This document shows, piece after piece, positions 46,266 through 55,119 of a DNA stretch of 64,000 nucleotides. Under the pieces are notes generated by a model, which saw nothing but the letters and a program-made list of their open reading frames with translations, was not told the origin of the DNA and did not search any database. The stretch is from Actinoplanes sp. DH11. Lineage in GTDB: Bacteria; Actinomycetota; Actinomycetes; Mycobacteriales; Micromonosporaceae. The stretch spans positions 124,001-188,000 of the forward strand of contig NZ_JAHWGU010000015.1 in the NCBI RefSeq assembly GCF_020873875.1, written 5' to 3'. Made by a program: the position numbers and the translations under genes. Numbering within the stretch: the stretch's first letter is position 1; each line of letters opens with the position of its first letter.

Positions 46266-46289
46266 GTTGTCAGCGGTGTTGACAACACC
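46266..46289. promoter_or_regulatory. Nested inverted repeats, orphan operator candidate
   Basis: GTTGTCA (46266-46272) and TGACAAC (46280-46286) form a perfect 7-bp inverted repeat. Overlapping it, GGTGTTG-A-CAACACC (46275-46289) is a second perfect palindrome. TTGACA could also be a -35. No gene follows within 180 bp on either strand, so the site is unexplained. Confidence 0.4.
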
Positions 46290-46399
46290 CTTTAGGCAGC
46301 CCGGAAAGGATCACAGGGGTACGGGCTACCCGCACCCGGGCCAGAAGAAGGGCCACGGCCGTCCCGTGACGCACGGCAATGCGATACCCGTCACAGACC

Positions 46400-46479
46400 G
46401 TCAGCCGCAATGCCGTCCCGGGCGGTCAGCCGCAATGCCGTCCCGGGCGGTCAGCCGCAATGCCGTCCCCGGGCGGTCA
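46400..46479. repeat. 25-bp tandem repeat at the rpiR stop
   Basis: GTCAGCCGCAATGCCGTCCC plus five bases repeats at 46400, 46425 and 46450 (third copy has one extra C), ending at GTCA, where TCA (46477-46479) is the minus-strand stop of the rpiR-type gene. Each copy thus carries a stop codon for that strand. Confidence 0.85.
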
Positions 46480-47310
46480 ACCCGGATGGACCCAGGTGTC
46501 GATCAGCGCCTCGTGGGCCTCCAGCCGCAGCTGGGTGCGCTCCGGATCCGTCGCCGCCACCGCGTCGAGCAGCGTCGTCGACAGCAGCACGGCCGACGCG
46601 TGCGAGTCGAAGAGCAGGCCGGTGCCGGCGGGCGCGACAAGCAGTGCCGCGGCCTGCGCGGCGAAGGGTGCGAGCGCGCTGTCGGTGACCACCACCGGCC
46701 GCAGGCCGAGCCGGTGCGCCAGCCTCAGCGTGGTGACCGTGGCGGCGGGGTAGCGGGGCATCGCGAAGACCATCAGCGTCACCGCGCCCTGCTGGTGCAG
46801 CTGCAGGACGGTGTCGGCGGCCGTCCCGGCATCCGTGCAGACGGTGACGGACGGTAGCAGGCGCTTCGCGAAATACCCGAAGTAACCGGCGAGGGCCGCG
46901 GACGCGCGCAACCCGATCACGCCCAGCGGCGCCGGCGCGGCGAGCAGGCGCACCGCCTCGGCCATCGCGTCGCCGGTGACCACGCGGCGCAGGCTGTTCA
47001 GGTTGGCGCGCTCCTGGTCGATCGCCGCGAGCCCGTTGTGCGGCCCCGGCTGGGGTGCGCGCTGACCGGGTATGCCGGCCAGGACCACCTCGCGTAGCGC
47101 GGCCCGGAATTCGGCGAAGCCGGCGAAACCGAGGGCGGTGGCGAGCCGGGTCACGGTGGGCTGGCTGACGCCGGTGCGTTCGGCGATCTCCACGGTCGAC
47201 AGAAACGCCACCCCGGGGAACATCCCGAGCATCCGCTGCACGATGTGCCGCTGGGTGGGGGAGAGGCGGTGCCGCTGGGCGAGGTTCGACAGCCAGTCCT
47301 CGGGCGCCAT
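46477..47310 (-). CDS. MurR/RpiR-family transcriptional regulator
   Basis: A 277-residue regulator. The N-terminal RpiR helix-turn-helix reads QRHIVQRMLGMFPGVAFLSTVEIAERTGVSQPTVTRLATALGFAGFAEFRAALREVV. The C-terminal SIS domain (residues ~125-260) binds phosphosugars in relatives (LGVIGLRASAALAGYFGYFAKRL, VMVFAMPRYP region). ATG 47310 was chosen; upstream sequence is non-homologous. It is divergent from the ornithine-cyclodeaminase-family gene, and the TGAATA sites in that gap recur before the ABC importer, so it may control the whole cluster. Confidence 0.88.
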   Translation of the reverse strand: MAPEDWLSNLAQRHRLSPTQRHIVQRMLGMFPGVAFLSTVEIAERTGVSQPTVTRLATALGFAGFAEFRAALREVVLAGIPGQRAPQPGPHNGLAAIDQERANLNSLRRVVTGDAMAEAVRLLAAPAPLGVIGLRASAALAGYFGYFAKRLLPSVTVCTDAGTAADTVLQLHQQGAVTLMVFAMPRYPAATVTTLRLAHRLGLRPVVVTDSALAPFAAQAAALLVAPAGTGLLFDSHASAVLLSTTLLDAVAATDPERTQLRLEAHEALIDTWVHPG

Positions 47311-47311
47311 G

Positions 47312-47361
47312 ACTGAATACTCTAAAACACAAATCCGATAGGGTGCATGTGTTGATTCAGT
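47312..47361. promoter_or_regulatory. TGAATA-type inverted repeat, candidate RpiR operator
   Basis: ACTGAAT (47312-47318) and ATTCAGT (47355-47361) are perfect inverted arms 36 bp apart in the divergent promoter region. TGAATA at 47314-47319 matches the half-sites at 54043-54078. Confidence 0.5.
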
Positions 47362-47385
47362 GCGTCTCGTTCCGAGGTGGTCGCC

Positions 47386-48393
47386 ATGACGATCTGGCTG
47401 CGTTTCCTGAACGGCGCGGACATCGAGGCCCTGAACATCACGGACGACGAGGTGATCGAAGCCGTCGAGTCCGTCGTGGACGCGCACGGCCGGGGCCGCA
47501 CGGTCTTCGAGCCGCGTACCCATCTGGTTCCCGACAACGGCGGCGCCGGGCACTTCAACATCCTGCGCGGGCACGTCTCCACCCTCGGGGCGAGGGGTCT
47601 GAGCGGTGTCAAGGTGGTCGGTGACTTCGTGCCCAACTACCAGCGCGGGCTGCCCAGCGAGCTGGCCATGCTCACCCTGTTCGACCCGTACACCGGCGTG
47701 CCCCTGGCCATCCTCGACGCCACCCTGATCACCGAGGTCCGCACCGGCGCGATGACCGCGGTCGGCGCCAGGCACCTGGCCCGCCCGGACGCGAAGGTGC
47801 TCGGCCACGTGGGCGCCCGCGGCACCGCGTTCGCCAACGTCACCATGCTGGACGGGCTCTTCGACCTCGAGGAGATCCGGGTGACGAGCCGGCGTCCCGA
47901 GTCCCGGGAGGCGTTCGCGGCCCGGCTGCGCGAGGTGACGACGACCCCGGTGCGGGCGGTGGCCACCGCCGACGAGGCGTACGACGGCGCCGACATCCTG
48001 GTGGAGGCGTCCCGGCTGACCGAGCCGCAGCCGCTGCTGCGTACCGCGGTGGTGCGGCCCGGCGCGTTCGTGGTCCCCTACGGCACGATAAGCGCCGTCG
48101 AACTGGACCTGCTCGACGTGATGGACAAGGTGGTCGTCGACGACTGGCGGGAGTCGCAGTCCGGCCGGTTCGGCGCGCTGCGGGCACACGTGGACACCGG
48201 CCGGCTCAGCGAGCGGACACTGCACGCCCAGCTCGGCGAGATCGTCAGCGGCGCGAAACCCGGCCGGGAACGCCCGGACGAACGGATCCTCTTCTGGCAC
48301 CGGGGCCTGTCGATCCTCGACGTGGCCCTCGGACACCTGATCCTGACCCGCGCCGAGGCGGCCGGGGCCGGGACCATGCTCCGGTACCGCTGA
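47386..48393 (+). CDS. Ornithine cyclodeaminase / mu-crystallin family protein
   Basis: A 335-residue NAD(P)-binding enzyme. GAGGTGG lies 5 nt before ATG 47386. Family stretches are RTHLVPDNGGAGHFNILRGH, GLSGVKVVGDFVPNY, TALITEVRTGAMTAVGARHLARPDAKVLGHVGARGTAF and ADILVEASRL. The family includes ornithine cyclodeaminase, alanine dehydrogenase and imine reductases, so the reaction is probably deamination or imine reduction of an amino or imino acid. It leads the cluster, with the first lyase-like gene 11 nt after its stop. Confidence 0.85.
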   Translation: MTIWLRFLNGADIEALNITDDEVIEAVESVVDAHGRGRTVFEPRTHLVPDNGGAGHFNILRGHVSTLGARGLSGVKVVGDFVPNYQRGLPSELAMLTLFDPYTGVPLAILDATLITEVRTGAMTAVGARHLARPDAKVLGHVGARGTAFANVTMLDGLFDLEEIRVTSRRPESREAFAARLREVTTTPVRAVATADEAYDGADILVEASRLTEPQPLLRTAVVRPGAFVVPYGTISAVELDLLDVMDKVVVDDWRESQSGRFGALRAHVDTGRLSERTLHAQLGEIVSGAKPGRERPDERILFWHRGLSILDVALGHLILTRAEAAGAGTMLRYR

Positions 48394-48404
48394 CGCCGCC
48401 CGCG

Positions 48405-49949
48405 ATGGTGACGGTGCAGCACCTGGTCGTCCGCCGGGCCGGTGACCTCGACCCGGCGGCCGTGGCCGGCATCGCCTGCGGAACCCTGCGGCCGGTGCTC
48501 GGTGACGAGCTGCTGGCCGGGCTCCGGGCCGGCCGGGAAGCCGTGCTGGCGGCGCTCGGCGGCGACGAACCGGTCTACGGCGTGAACACCGGGATGGGCG
48601 CGATGGCCGGGATCCGGCTGGACGCCGAGGCGCAGCAGCGGCACCAGAACAACCTGATGGCGGGACGGGCGGTGGGATCGGCGCCGTGGCTGAGCCGGGT
48701 GGAGGCGCGCGCGGTGCTGGCCGTACGCCTGCGGACTCTGCTGCACCCGGCCGCCGGCGCGTCGCCGGAGCTGTGCGCCCACCTGGCCGCCATGCTCGCC
48801 GCCGACGTGGTCCCGGCGATCCCGGCACGCGGGTCGGGCGCGGCCGGCGAGATCATTCCGCTGGCACACGCGGGCGCCGCGCTGATCGGAACCGGTCAGG
48901 TGCTCGACGCGTACGGGTACGCCACCGACGCCGCCCCGATCCTGGCGCGGGCCGGGCTCGCGGGGTGGTCGTTCGGCACCAAGGAGGGGGTCGCCTTCCT
49001 GGAGGGCGTGCCCGCGCTGACCGGTCTGTCGGTGCTCGCCGCCCGGTCGGCGCGGCTGCTGATCGACCAGGTCACCGCCGTGGTGGCGGCCGAGCACGCG
49101 GTGGCGCGGGCGAGCACGGACCCGTGGCACCCGGCGTTCGCGGCCGGTGACCCCGAGCTGCGCACCGTGCTCGCCATGCTGGACACGACGCCCGCGGCCG
49201 GAGGACCGCCCCCACCCGGCGCGCCGCCCGGACCCGCCGCGCCTGCCGCGCCCGAAAAGCCCGAGACGTCCGCTACCTCGCTCCAGGCGCCCGTCTCGTT
49301 CCGGGTCAGCGCGCCCGCCCTGGCCGTGGCGTTGCGTGCCACCGCCGGCCTGGAGGCGGCCGTGGACCGGGCGCTGACCGCCGTCACCGACTCGCCGGCC
49401 TACCTGGACGGGCGGTTCGTCGGCAGCGCCGGGTTCGCCGGCACCGACCTGGTCGCCGCCGCCGGCACGCTCACCGGGGCGCTGGTGCACCTGGCCGAGC
49501 TGGGGGCCGCGCGCCTGCACCGGCTCCTGGACCCGGCCGTCACCGGCCTGAACCGGCAGCTGTCGCACGCGCCGGGCGCGCACGCCGGCATGGTCGCGGT
49601 GCACAAGCGGGCCGTCGGGGTGGCGCATCGGCTGCGGCGGTTCGCGGGCCTGGCGCTGGTCGGCCCGATGGAGACGTCGGCGGGCCAGGAGGATGTGCAG
49701 AGTTTCGGGTTCGAGGCGGCCGAATGCCTCACTGAAGCACTCGACGGGCTGCGCGAGGTGGTCGCCTGCGAGATCCTCGCCGTCCACCAGGCGACGCGCC
49801 TGCGCGCGGCGCCGCCGGAGCCGAGCGCGGTGCGCCCGGAGCTGGCCGCTGTCCTGCGCCGCCTGCCCGCCGGAACCGAGGACCGCCCGTTCGGCCGCGA
49901 CCTCGACCTGATCATCGAGCTGTTGCGGGCGCCGCCGTCGAATCCCTGA
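48405..49949 (+). CDS. Aromatic-amino-acid-lyase (HAL) family protein lacking the MIO triad
   Basis: A 514-residue HAL/PAL-fold protein. The N-terminal base motif PVYGVNTGMGAM is intact (Tyr). The cofactor motif reads ARGSGAAGEIIPLAHAG: Ala146-Ala147-Gly148 replaces Ala-Ser-Gly, so the serine that forms the MIO electrophile is absent, and Asp is Glu. The usual QDxYSLR is altered to LQAPVSFR, and a Pro-rich insertion (about residues 264-292) precedes it. A loss of MIO would prevent ordinary ammonia elimination but might suit substrates with a better leaving group such as trimethylamine. It overlaps the convergent lacI gene by 38 nt. Confidence 0.85.
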   Translation: MVTVQHLVVRRAGDLDPAAVAGIACGTLRPVLGDELLAGLRAGREAVLAALGGDEPVYGVNTGMGAMAGIRLDAEAQQRHQNNLMAGRAVGSAPWLSRVEARAVLAVRLRTLLHPAAGASPELCAHLAAMLAADVVPAIPARGSGAAGEIIPLAHAGAALIGTGQVLDAYGYATDAAPILARAGLAGWSFGTKEGVAFLEGVPALTGLSVLAARSARLLIDQVTAVVAAEHAVARASTDPWHPAFAAGDPELRTVLAMLDTTPAAGGPPPPGAPPGPAAPAAPEKPETSATSLQAPVSFRVSAPALAVALRATAGLEAAVDRALTAVTDSPAYLDGRFVGSAGFAGTDLVAAAGTLTGALVHLAELGAARLHRLLDPAVTGLNRQLSHAPGAHAGMVAVHKRAVGVAHRLRRFAGLALVGPMETSAGQEDVQSFGFEAAECLTEALDGLREVVACEILAVHQATRLRAAPPEPSAVRPELAAVLRRLPAGTEDRPFGRDLDLIIELLRAPPSNP

Positions 49950-50910
49950 CGACCAGCTCCGGCCGGAACGTCGGCGGACTGGGCGCGCGCTCCTCCATCA
50001 GGTCGAACAGCTGCCCGACGGCCGCCTCCACGATCGCGTCCTCGTCCCAGGCCATCGTCGTCAGTCCGGGACTGACCAGGCCGGCCAGCTGGTGGTCGTC
50101 GTAGCCGATCACGGACAGCTCGGCCGGCACCCGCAGCCCGGCGGCGCGTGCCGCCCGGTAGACCGCGAAGGCCAGCGAGTCGCTCAGGCAGAACACCGCG
50201 GTGGGCCGGTGCGAGGCGTCGAGCAGGGCGGCGGCCACTTCGACCGCCTCGGCCGTGGCGGCGGGCGCGGAGAGGGTCACCAGGTCGAGGCCGAGTTCGG
50301 CGGCGACCGAGACGGCCAGGATCTCGGCCGGGCGGCCGGGGGTGGACGGCTGGGAGGGCGCGAGCACGCCCACCCGGCGGTGGCCCAGGGCGGCGAGGTG
50401 GGCCAGGGCGGTACGGACACCGTGGTCGTTGTCGAACAGGACGCTGCCGGAGCCGGGGCGGCCGGTCAGCGCGTCGCCGACCGCGACGACGGCGACCTGC
50501 GGGTCGAGCAGCCGCCAGTAGGCGGCGGACGGGTCGACCGGGGAGACCAGCGCGCCGTCGACACGCTGCGCGACGAACTGCTCGACGATCACGCGTTCCT
50601 GCTCCGGGTCGGCGGCGGCGTCGGCGATTGTCGCGTACCGCCCGCGCCGGCGCAGGGCCTGGGTGAGCAGCACCGAGAGGTCCTGCTGCCACAGGTCGCG
50701 CAGGGAACCGCTCACCCCGACCGAGCCGGTCCGCCCACTGGCCAGCGCGCGGGCGATCGGGTCGACGGTGTAGCCGAGGTCGTCGGCGAGCTGCCGGACC
50801 CGTTCGATGGTGGCGGCGGAGCCGCGGACGCCGCGCAACGCGTACGACGTGGCGGCGAGCGACAGGCCGGCGGCGTCCGCGAGGTCCTGCAGAGTTCGTC
50901 GCGGCGACAT
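49912..50910 (-). CDS. LacI-family transcriptional regulator
   Basis: A 332-residue regulator starting at ATG 50910. The helix-turn-helix is RTLQDLADAAGLSLAATSYALRGVRGSAATIERVRQLADDLGYTVDPIARALASGRTG, including the hinge. The sugar-binding-like core ends with ELSVIGYDDHQLAGLVSPGLTTMAWDEDAI. A TACTCT -10 lies 6 nt before the start (50917-50922). It is divergent from the amidohydrolase gene, and two GAAGCGCTTC palindromes lie in between and at the start of that gene. The effector is unknown. Confidence 0.9.
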   Translation of the reverse strand: MSPRRTLQDLADAAGLSLAATSYALRGVRGSAATIERVRQLADDLGYTVDPIARALASGRTGSVGVSGSLRDLWQQDLSVLLTQALRRRGRYATIADAAADPEQERVIVEQFVAQRVDGALVSPVDPSAAYWRLLDPQVAVVAVGDALTGRPGSGSVLFDNDHGVRTALAHLAALGHRRVGVLAPSQPSTPGRPAEILAVSVAAELGLDLVTLSAPAATAEAVEVAAALLDASHRPTAVFCLSDSLAFAVYRAARAAGLRVPAELSVIGYDDHQLAGLVSPGLTTMAWDEDAIVEAAVGQLFDLMEERAPSPPTFRPELVVRDSTAAPATAR

Positions 50911-50963
50911 CGACAGAGAGTAACACCGCCCGGAGGCCGGGATCACCTTGCAATTTCGGCAGG

Positions 50964-50998
50964 GAAGCGCTTCACTTCTCGGGTGGGTGAAGCGCTTC
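50964..50998. promoter_or_regulatory. Pair of LacI-type palindromic operators
   Basis: GAAGCGCTTC occurs twice as a perfect 10-bp palindrome (50964-50973 and 50989-50998), 25 bp apart centre to centre. The second lies inside codons 3-6 of the amidohydrolase gene. AAGCGCTT is the usual LacI-family core. The lacI -10 is at 50917-50922. Confidence 0.7.
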
Positions 50999-51894
50999 AA
51001 AAGATCGACTGCCACCAGCACCTGTGGCCTGTCGAGTTCCTCGACGCACTGCGGGGCCGCGACACCTACCCCTATGTTCGGGGGTGGACGCTGCATCTGG
51101 CGGGCGAAGAGCCGTACGTCATCGATCCGGGTGACCACGACGTGAGCGCGCGCCGCGCCCGGGAGCTCGCCGAGGGCAAGGAGCAGGTGTTGCTCTCGCT
51201 CTCCAGCCCGCTCGGCATCGAGCACCTGCCGGCGGGTGAGGGCGCCGGGCTGATCGACGTGTGGCACGCGAGCGCGCTGGCGCTGGGTGACCCGTTCCGG
51301 GTGTGGGCGGCCGCCTCGGTCACCGACCTCGACCCCGGCCGTCTCGCGGCGATCCTCGGCGAGGACCGGATCGCCGGCCTGCAGCTGCCCGCGACCGCGC
51401 TCGGCGACCCGGCCGCGATCGAGCGCCTGCAGCCGCTGCTCGCCGAGCTGGAACGCGCCGGCAAGCCGCTGCTCGTGCACCCCGGCCCGGCCCCGGCCGG
51501 CCCGGCGGAGCTGCCGTCGTGGTGGCCGGCGCTGGTGCCGTACGTGGCCCAGCTCCACCAGTCCTGGATGGCCTGGCACATCAGCGGCCGCCGGCAGCAC
51601 CCCGCCCTGCGGATCGCCTTCGTCGCCCTGGCCGGCCTCGCCCCGCTGCACCACGAGCGGCTCGCCGCCCGCGGTGGTTCGCTCGGCGCCCTCGACCCGT
51701 ACGTCTACTACGAGACGTCGTCCTACGGCACCCGCGCGATCGACGCCATGGTCCGCGTCGTCGGGGTGGACGGCATCGTGCACGGGTCGGACCGGCCGTA
51801 CGCGGAGCCCGGCGACCCCGGGATGGGGGAGGCGTTCGCCCACGCGGTGTTCACGGCCAACCCCCGCCACCTGCTCACCGGGAAACCGCGATGA
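50983..51894 (+). CDS. Amidohydrolase-2 family protein
   Basis: A 303-residue TIM-barrel metal hydrolase or lactonase. It begins IDCHQHLWPVEFLDALRGRDTYPYVRGW with the H-x-H metal motif (CHQH). Later conserved parts are LLVHPGPAP (metal His) and the C-terminal GIVHGSDRPYAEPG (catalytic Asp). Relatives hydrolyse lactones or imides or decarboxylate aromatic acids. GTG 50983 has no ribosome-binding site and is close to a possible promoter, so it may be leaderless. Operator sites for the divergent LacI protein lie at and just after the start. It probably belongs to the same pathway as the flanking lyase-like proteins. Confidence 0.8.
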   Translation: MGEALQKIDCHQHLWPVEFLDALRGRDTYPYVRGWTLHLAGEEPYVIDPGDHDVSARRARELAEGKEQVLLSLSSPLGIEHLPAGEGAGLIDVWHASALALGDPFRVWAAASVTDLDPGRLAAILGEDRIAGLQLPATALGDPAAIERLQPLLAELERAGKPLLVHPGPAPAGPAELPSWWPALVPYVAQLHQSWMAWHISGRRQHPALRIAFVALAGLAPLHHERLAARGGSLGALDPYVYYETSSYGTRAIDAMVRVVGVDGIVHGSDRPYAEPGDPGMGEAFAHAVFTANPRHLLTGKPR

Positions 51895-51946
51895 GCCCGT
51901 CCGCTCGCGCTCACCGGAGCGCCTCGCCCGACCCGGAGTGTCTCGC

Positions 51947-52567
51947 ATGACCATTGACACCGTCGCGGTCACCGACCCCGCCGACCTGCCCGACCTGCCC
52001 GGCCGCGTCCTGAGCCCGAAAGAGCTCCAGCGCTGGGTGACCGACCTGGCCGCGCGCACCGAGCTGTGGGAACCGCTGGTGCGGCACGACACGGGCCGGC
52101 GGCACTACGCGTCGCTCTACCGGGACAGCGACATCGACGTGTGGGTGCTCTGCTGGAACGTCGAGGACGACACCGGCTGGCACGACCACGACGTCTCCTC
52201 CGGCGCGGTCGCCGTGACCCGCGGCGCGGTCTCCGAGGCCAATCCCCGGATGGGCGGCGAGCCGGTGACCCGGGTGGTCCCGGCGGGGCGGGCGTTCGCG
52301 TTCGGTCCCGACCACATCCACCGGATGGCGGGTGCCGTGGACGGGTCGGTCTCCATTCACGCGTACTCGCCGCCGCTGTGGCGGATGGGCCAGTACTCGA
52401 TCAGCCCCAGCGGGGTGCTGCGCCGCAAGGCGGTCAGTTACGCCGACGAGCTGCGCCCCCTCGACTTCCCGGTGCCGTCGGAAGAGGGCCCGGTGCCGTC
52501 GGAGTCCGGCCCGCTGCCGTCGGAGGAGGCCGGCCCGGTGCCGTCAGAGGTCGGCGAGGAACGGTAG
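51947..52567 (+). CDS. Cysteine-dioxygenase-type cupin
   Basis: A 206-residue cupin with a non-heme iron site: GWHDHDVSSGAVAV (H-x-H) and the later DHIHRMAG histidine. The overall form (LQRWVTDLAARTELWEPLVRHDTGRRHYASLYRDSDIDVWVLCW) matches CDO/3-mercaptopropionate dioxygenase proteins, which oxidise thiols to sulfinates. ATG 51947 has GGAG upstream. The last ~30 residues are a repeat of [VL]PSE units (PVPSEEGPVPSE), unrelated to the enzyme fold, and overlap the convergent lyase-like gene by 24 nt. Confidence 0.85.
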   Translation: MTIDTVAVTDPADLPDLPGRVLSPKELQRWVTDLAARTELWEPLVRHDTGRRHYASLYRDSDIDVWVLCWNVEDDTGWHDHDVSSGAVAVTRGAVSEANPRMGGEPVTRVVPAGRAFAFGPDHIHRMAGAVDGSVSIHAYSPPLWRMGQYSISPSGVLRRKAVSYADELRPLDFPVPSEEGPVPSESGPLPSEEAGPVPSEVGEER

Positions 52568-53983
52568 GAGCGCGGCCGCCTGTTCCAGGCTGGGGCCGAG
52601 CGGGCTGTCGTCCTCGTCGGCGGGCAGGTTCTTCGTCGCCAGGTCGAAGGCCTGCCCGGCGGGTCCGTCGGGCAGCCGCCCGGGCGCCATCCGCAGGGCC
52701 CGGACGGCAGCGATCAGCTCGGCGGCGAGCATCAGCGGGGCCAGTCCGGTCATGGTGCGCAGCGAGCGCGCGCCCTGCGTGGCGAAACTCGCATGTTCTT
52801 CCAGACCCAGGGAGATCGACAGCGTTCCGGCCGCGGTGGGCTGCATGCCGACACGGATCTGCGTCAGCAGGTCCTGAACCACGTATTCGCTGATCATGAG
52901 GCCTGAGCTGCCCGGTGGACCGGCGGCCAGGAATGCCCGCAAACCGGTCAGGTCCGGGCGCATCAGCAGGCCCAGCCGTGCCGAGGAAAGAGATAGAACC
53001 GGTAGGAAAGCGCTTCGCATCGCGTCGAGTGCGGTGGCTAGGGTGGCGGTGTGGAACTGCCCGTGATGCAGGACGCCGCCGTCGGTCACCAGGGGGTTCT
53101 CGACCGCGGCGTTGAGTTCTGCGGTCAGCACGCCGTGCAGTTCGCGCGCCGCGTGGATCGCCGGGGCGGCGACCTGGGGCACCACCCGCAGGCCGAACGG
53201 GTCCTGGATGCGCGCCGCCGGGCCGCAGCCGGCGACGAGCGCGTGCAGCGTGGCCGCGACCTTGGCCTGCTGCGGGTGGGCGCGCGCCTGGTGGACCGCC
53301 GGGTCGTAAGCCTCCGGGTTGCCGCGCAGCGCCAGGAAGGACAGCGCCGCCACCACGATCGAGGCGCGCAGCTGGCTCTGCACGCTGGTCAGGGCGAGGG
53401 CGGCGGTCGCGACGGTCAGCGCGCTGGAGCTGATCATCGGCAGCGCGTCGGTGGCGTCGATCGTGGTGGTCGGGCCGGCGGTGTAGCGCCAGGGTCGCTC
53501 CCCGGCCAGGGTGAGACCGAGTTCGGCCAGGGCGGAGAGGTCGGCGGTGCCGATCGCGCCCCACGGGTGCAGGGTCGGCACGGCGCCCTGCGACAGCGCC
53601 TCGGCGAGCGCCTCCGGGATGCGGCGCGAGATGCCGGATCCACCGGCCAGGATCTGGTTGAGGCGTACGGTCATGGTGGCGCGAGCCGTCACGTCGTCCT
53701 CCGCCGGGCCCACCCCCGCGCAGTGGCTGCGCAGCAGTCGCAAGCCGTGATCGGCGGATTCGCCGGTGTCCTCGTGCCGGTTGGCGCCCACACCCGTGTT
53801 GGCGCCGTAGACAGCGCCGTGTGCGCGGGCCGCCTGGAGGATCCCGTGCCGTGCCTCGACCCGGGTCAGTGCTGCCGGGTCCACGGTGACGTCTGTCATG
53901 CCGGCGGCGATCGCGACAAGCGATTCGATGGAGAGCGAGTGACCATCCAGCGTGACGGGGTCCACCCCGCCTTGTGCCTGCAT
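52544..53983 (-). CDS. Second HAL-family protein lacking the MIO triad
   Basis: A 479-residue HAL/PAL-fold protein from ATG 53983 (GGGAG upstream; an in-frame GTG 53995 is less likely). The N-terminal AVYGANTGVGANRHEDT keeps the catalytic Tyr, and IQDPFGLRVVPQV retains most of the QDxYSLR motif. At the cofactor site the stretch reads HPWGAIGTADLSALAELG: residues Gly145-Thr146-Ala147-Asp148 stand where GASGD is expected, so there is no Ala-Ser-Gly and one residue is missing. It is only distantly similar to the first lyase-like protein. Divergent from the ABC importer. Confidence 0.85.
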   Translation of the reverse strand: MQAQGGVDPVTLDGHSLSIESLVAIAAGMTDVTVDPAALTRVEARHGILQAARAHGAVYGANTGVGANRHEDTGESADHGLRLLRSHCAGVGPAEDDVTARATMTVRLNQILAGGSGISRRIPEALAEALSQGAVPTLHPWGAIGTADLSALAELGLTLAGERPWRYTAGPTTTIDATDALPMISSSALTVATAALALTSVQSQLRASIVVAALSFLALRGNPEAYDPAVHQARAHPQQAKVAATLHALVAGCGPAARIQDPFGLRVVPQVAAPAIHAARELHGVLTAELNAAVENPLVTDGGVLHHGQFHTATLATALDAMRSAFLPVLSLSSARLGLLMRPDLTGLRAFLAAGPPGSSGLMISEYVVQDLLTQIRVGMQPTAAGTLSISLGLEEHASFATQGARSLRTMTGLAPLMLAAELIAAVRALRMAPGRLPDGPAGQAFDLATKNLPADEDDSPLGPSLEQAAALLPFLADL

Positions 53984-54033
53984 ACCGGCTCCCACACACC
54001 TGTTGACGGCCGGTCACGGCGTGGCCTCGGCCG

Positions 54034-54078
54034 TTGACATCCTATTCACTACAACGCAAGTATGAATAGCAGTATTCA
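54034..54078. promoter_or_regulatory. Promoter region with three TGAATA/TATTCA half-sites
   Basis: TTGACA (54034-54039) is a -35 toward the importer, with AAGTAT 18 bp later. TATTCA (54043-54048), TGAATA (54063-54068) and TATTCA (54073-54078) overlap the spacer and the region after the -10; the last two form the perfect inverted repeat TGAATA-GCAG-TATTCA. The same half-site lies before the rpiR gene. Confidence 0.6.
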
Positions 54079-54099
54079 CGATCGACCGCCAGGAGCAGC

Positions 54100-55115
<1,016 letters not shown>

Positions 55116-55119
<4 letters not shown>

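Noticed and set aside
46114..46857. Plus-strand open frame through the gap and repeats before the rpiR gene
   Set aside because: It crosses two non-coding tandem arrays and lies antisense to the RpiR-type regulator; composition is not protein-like.
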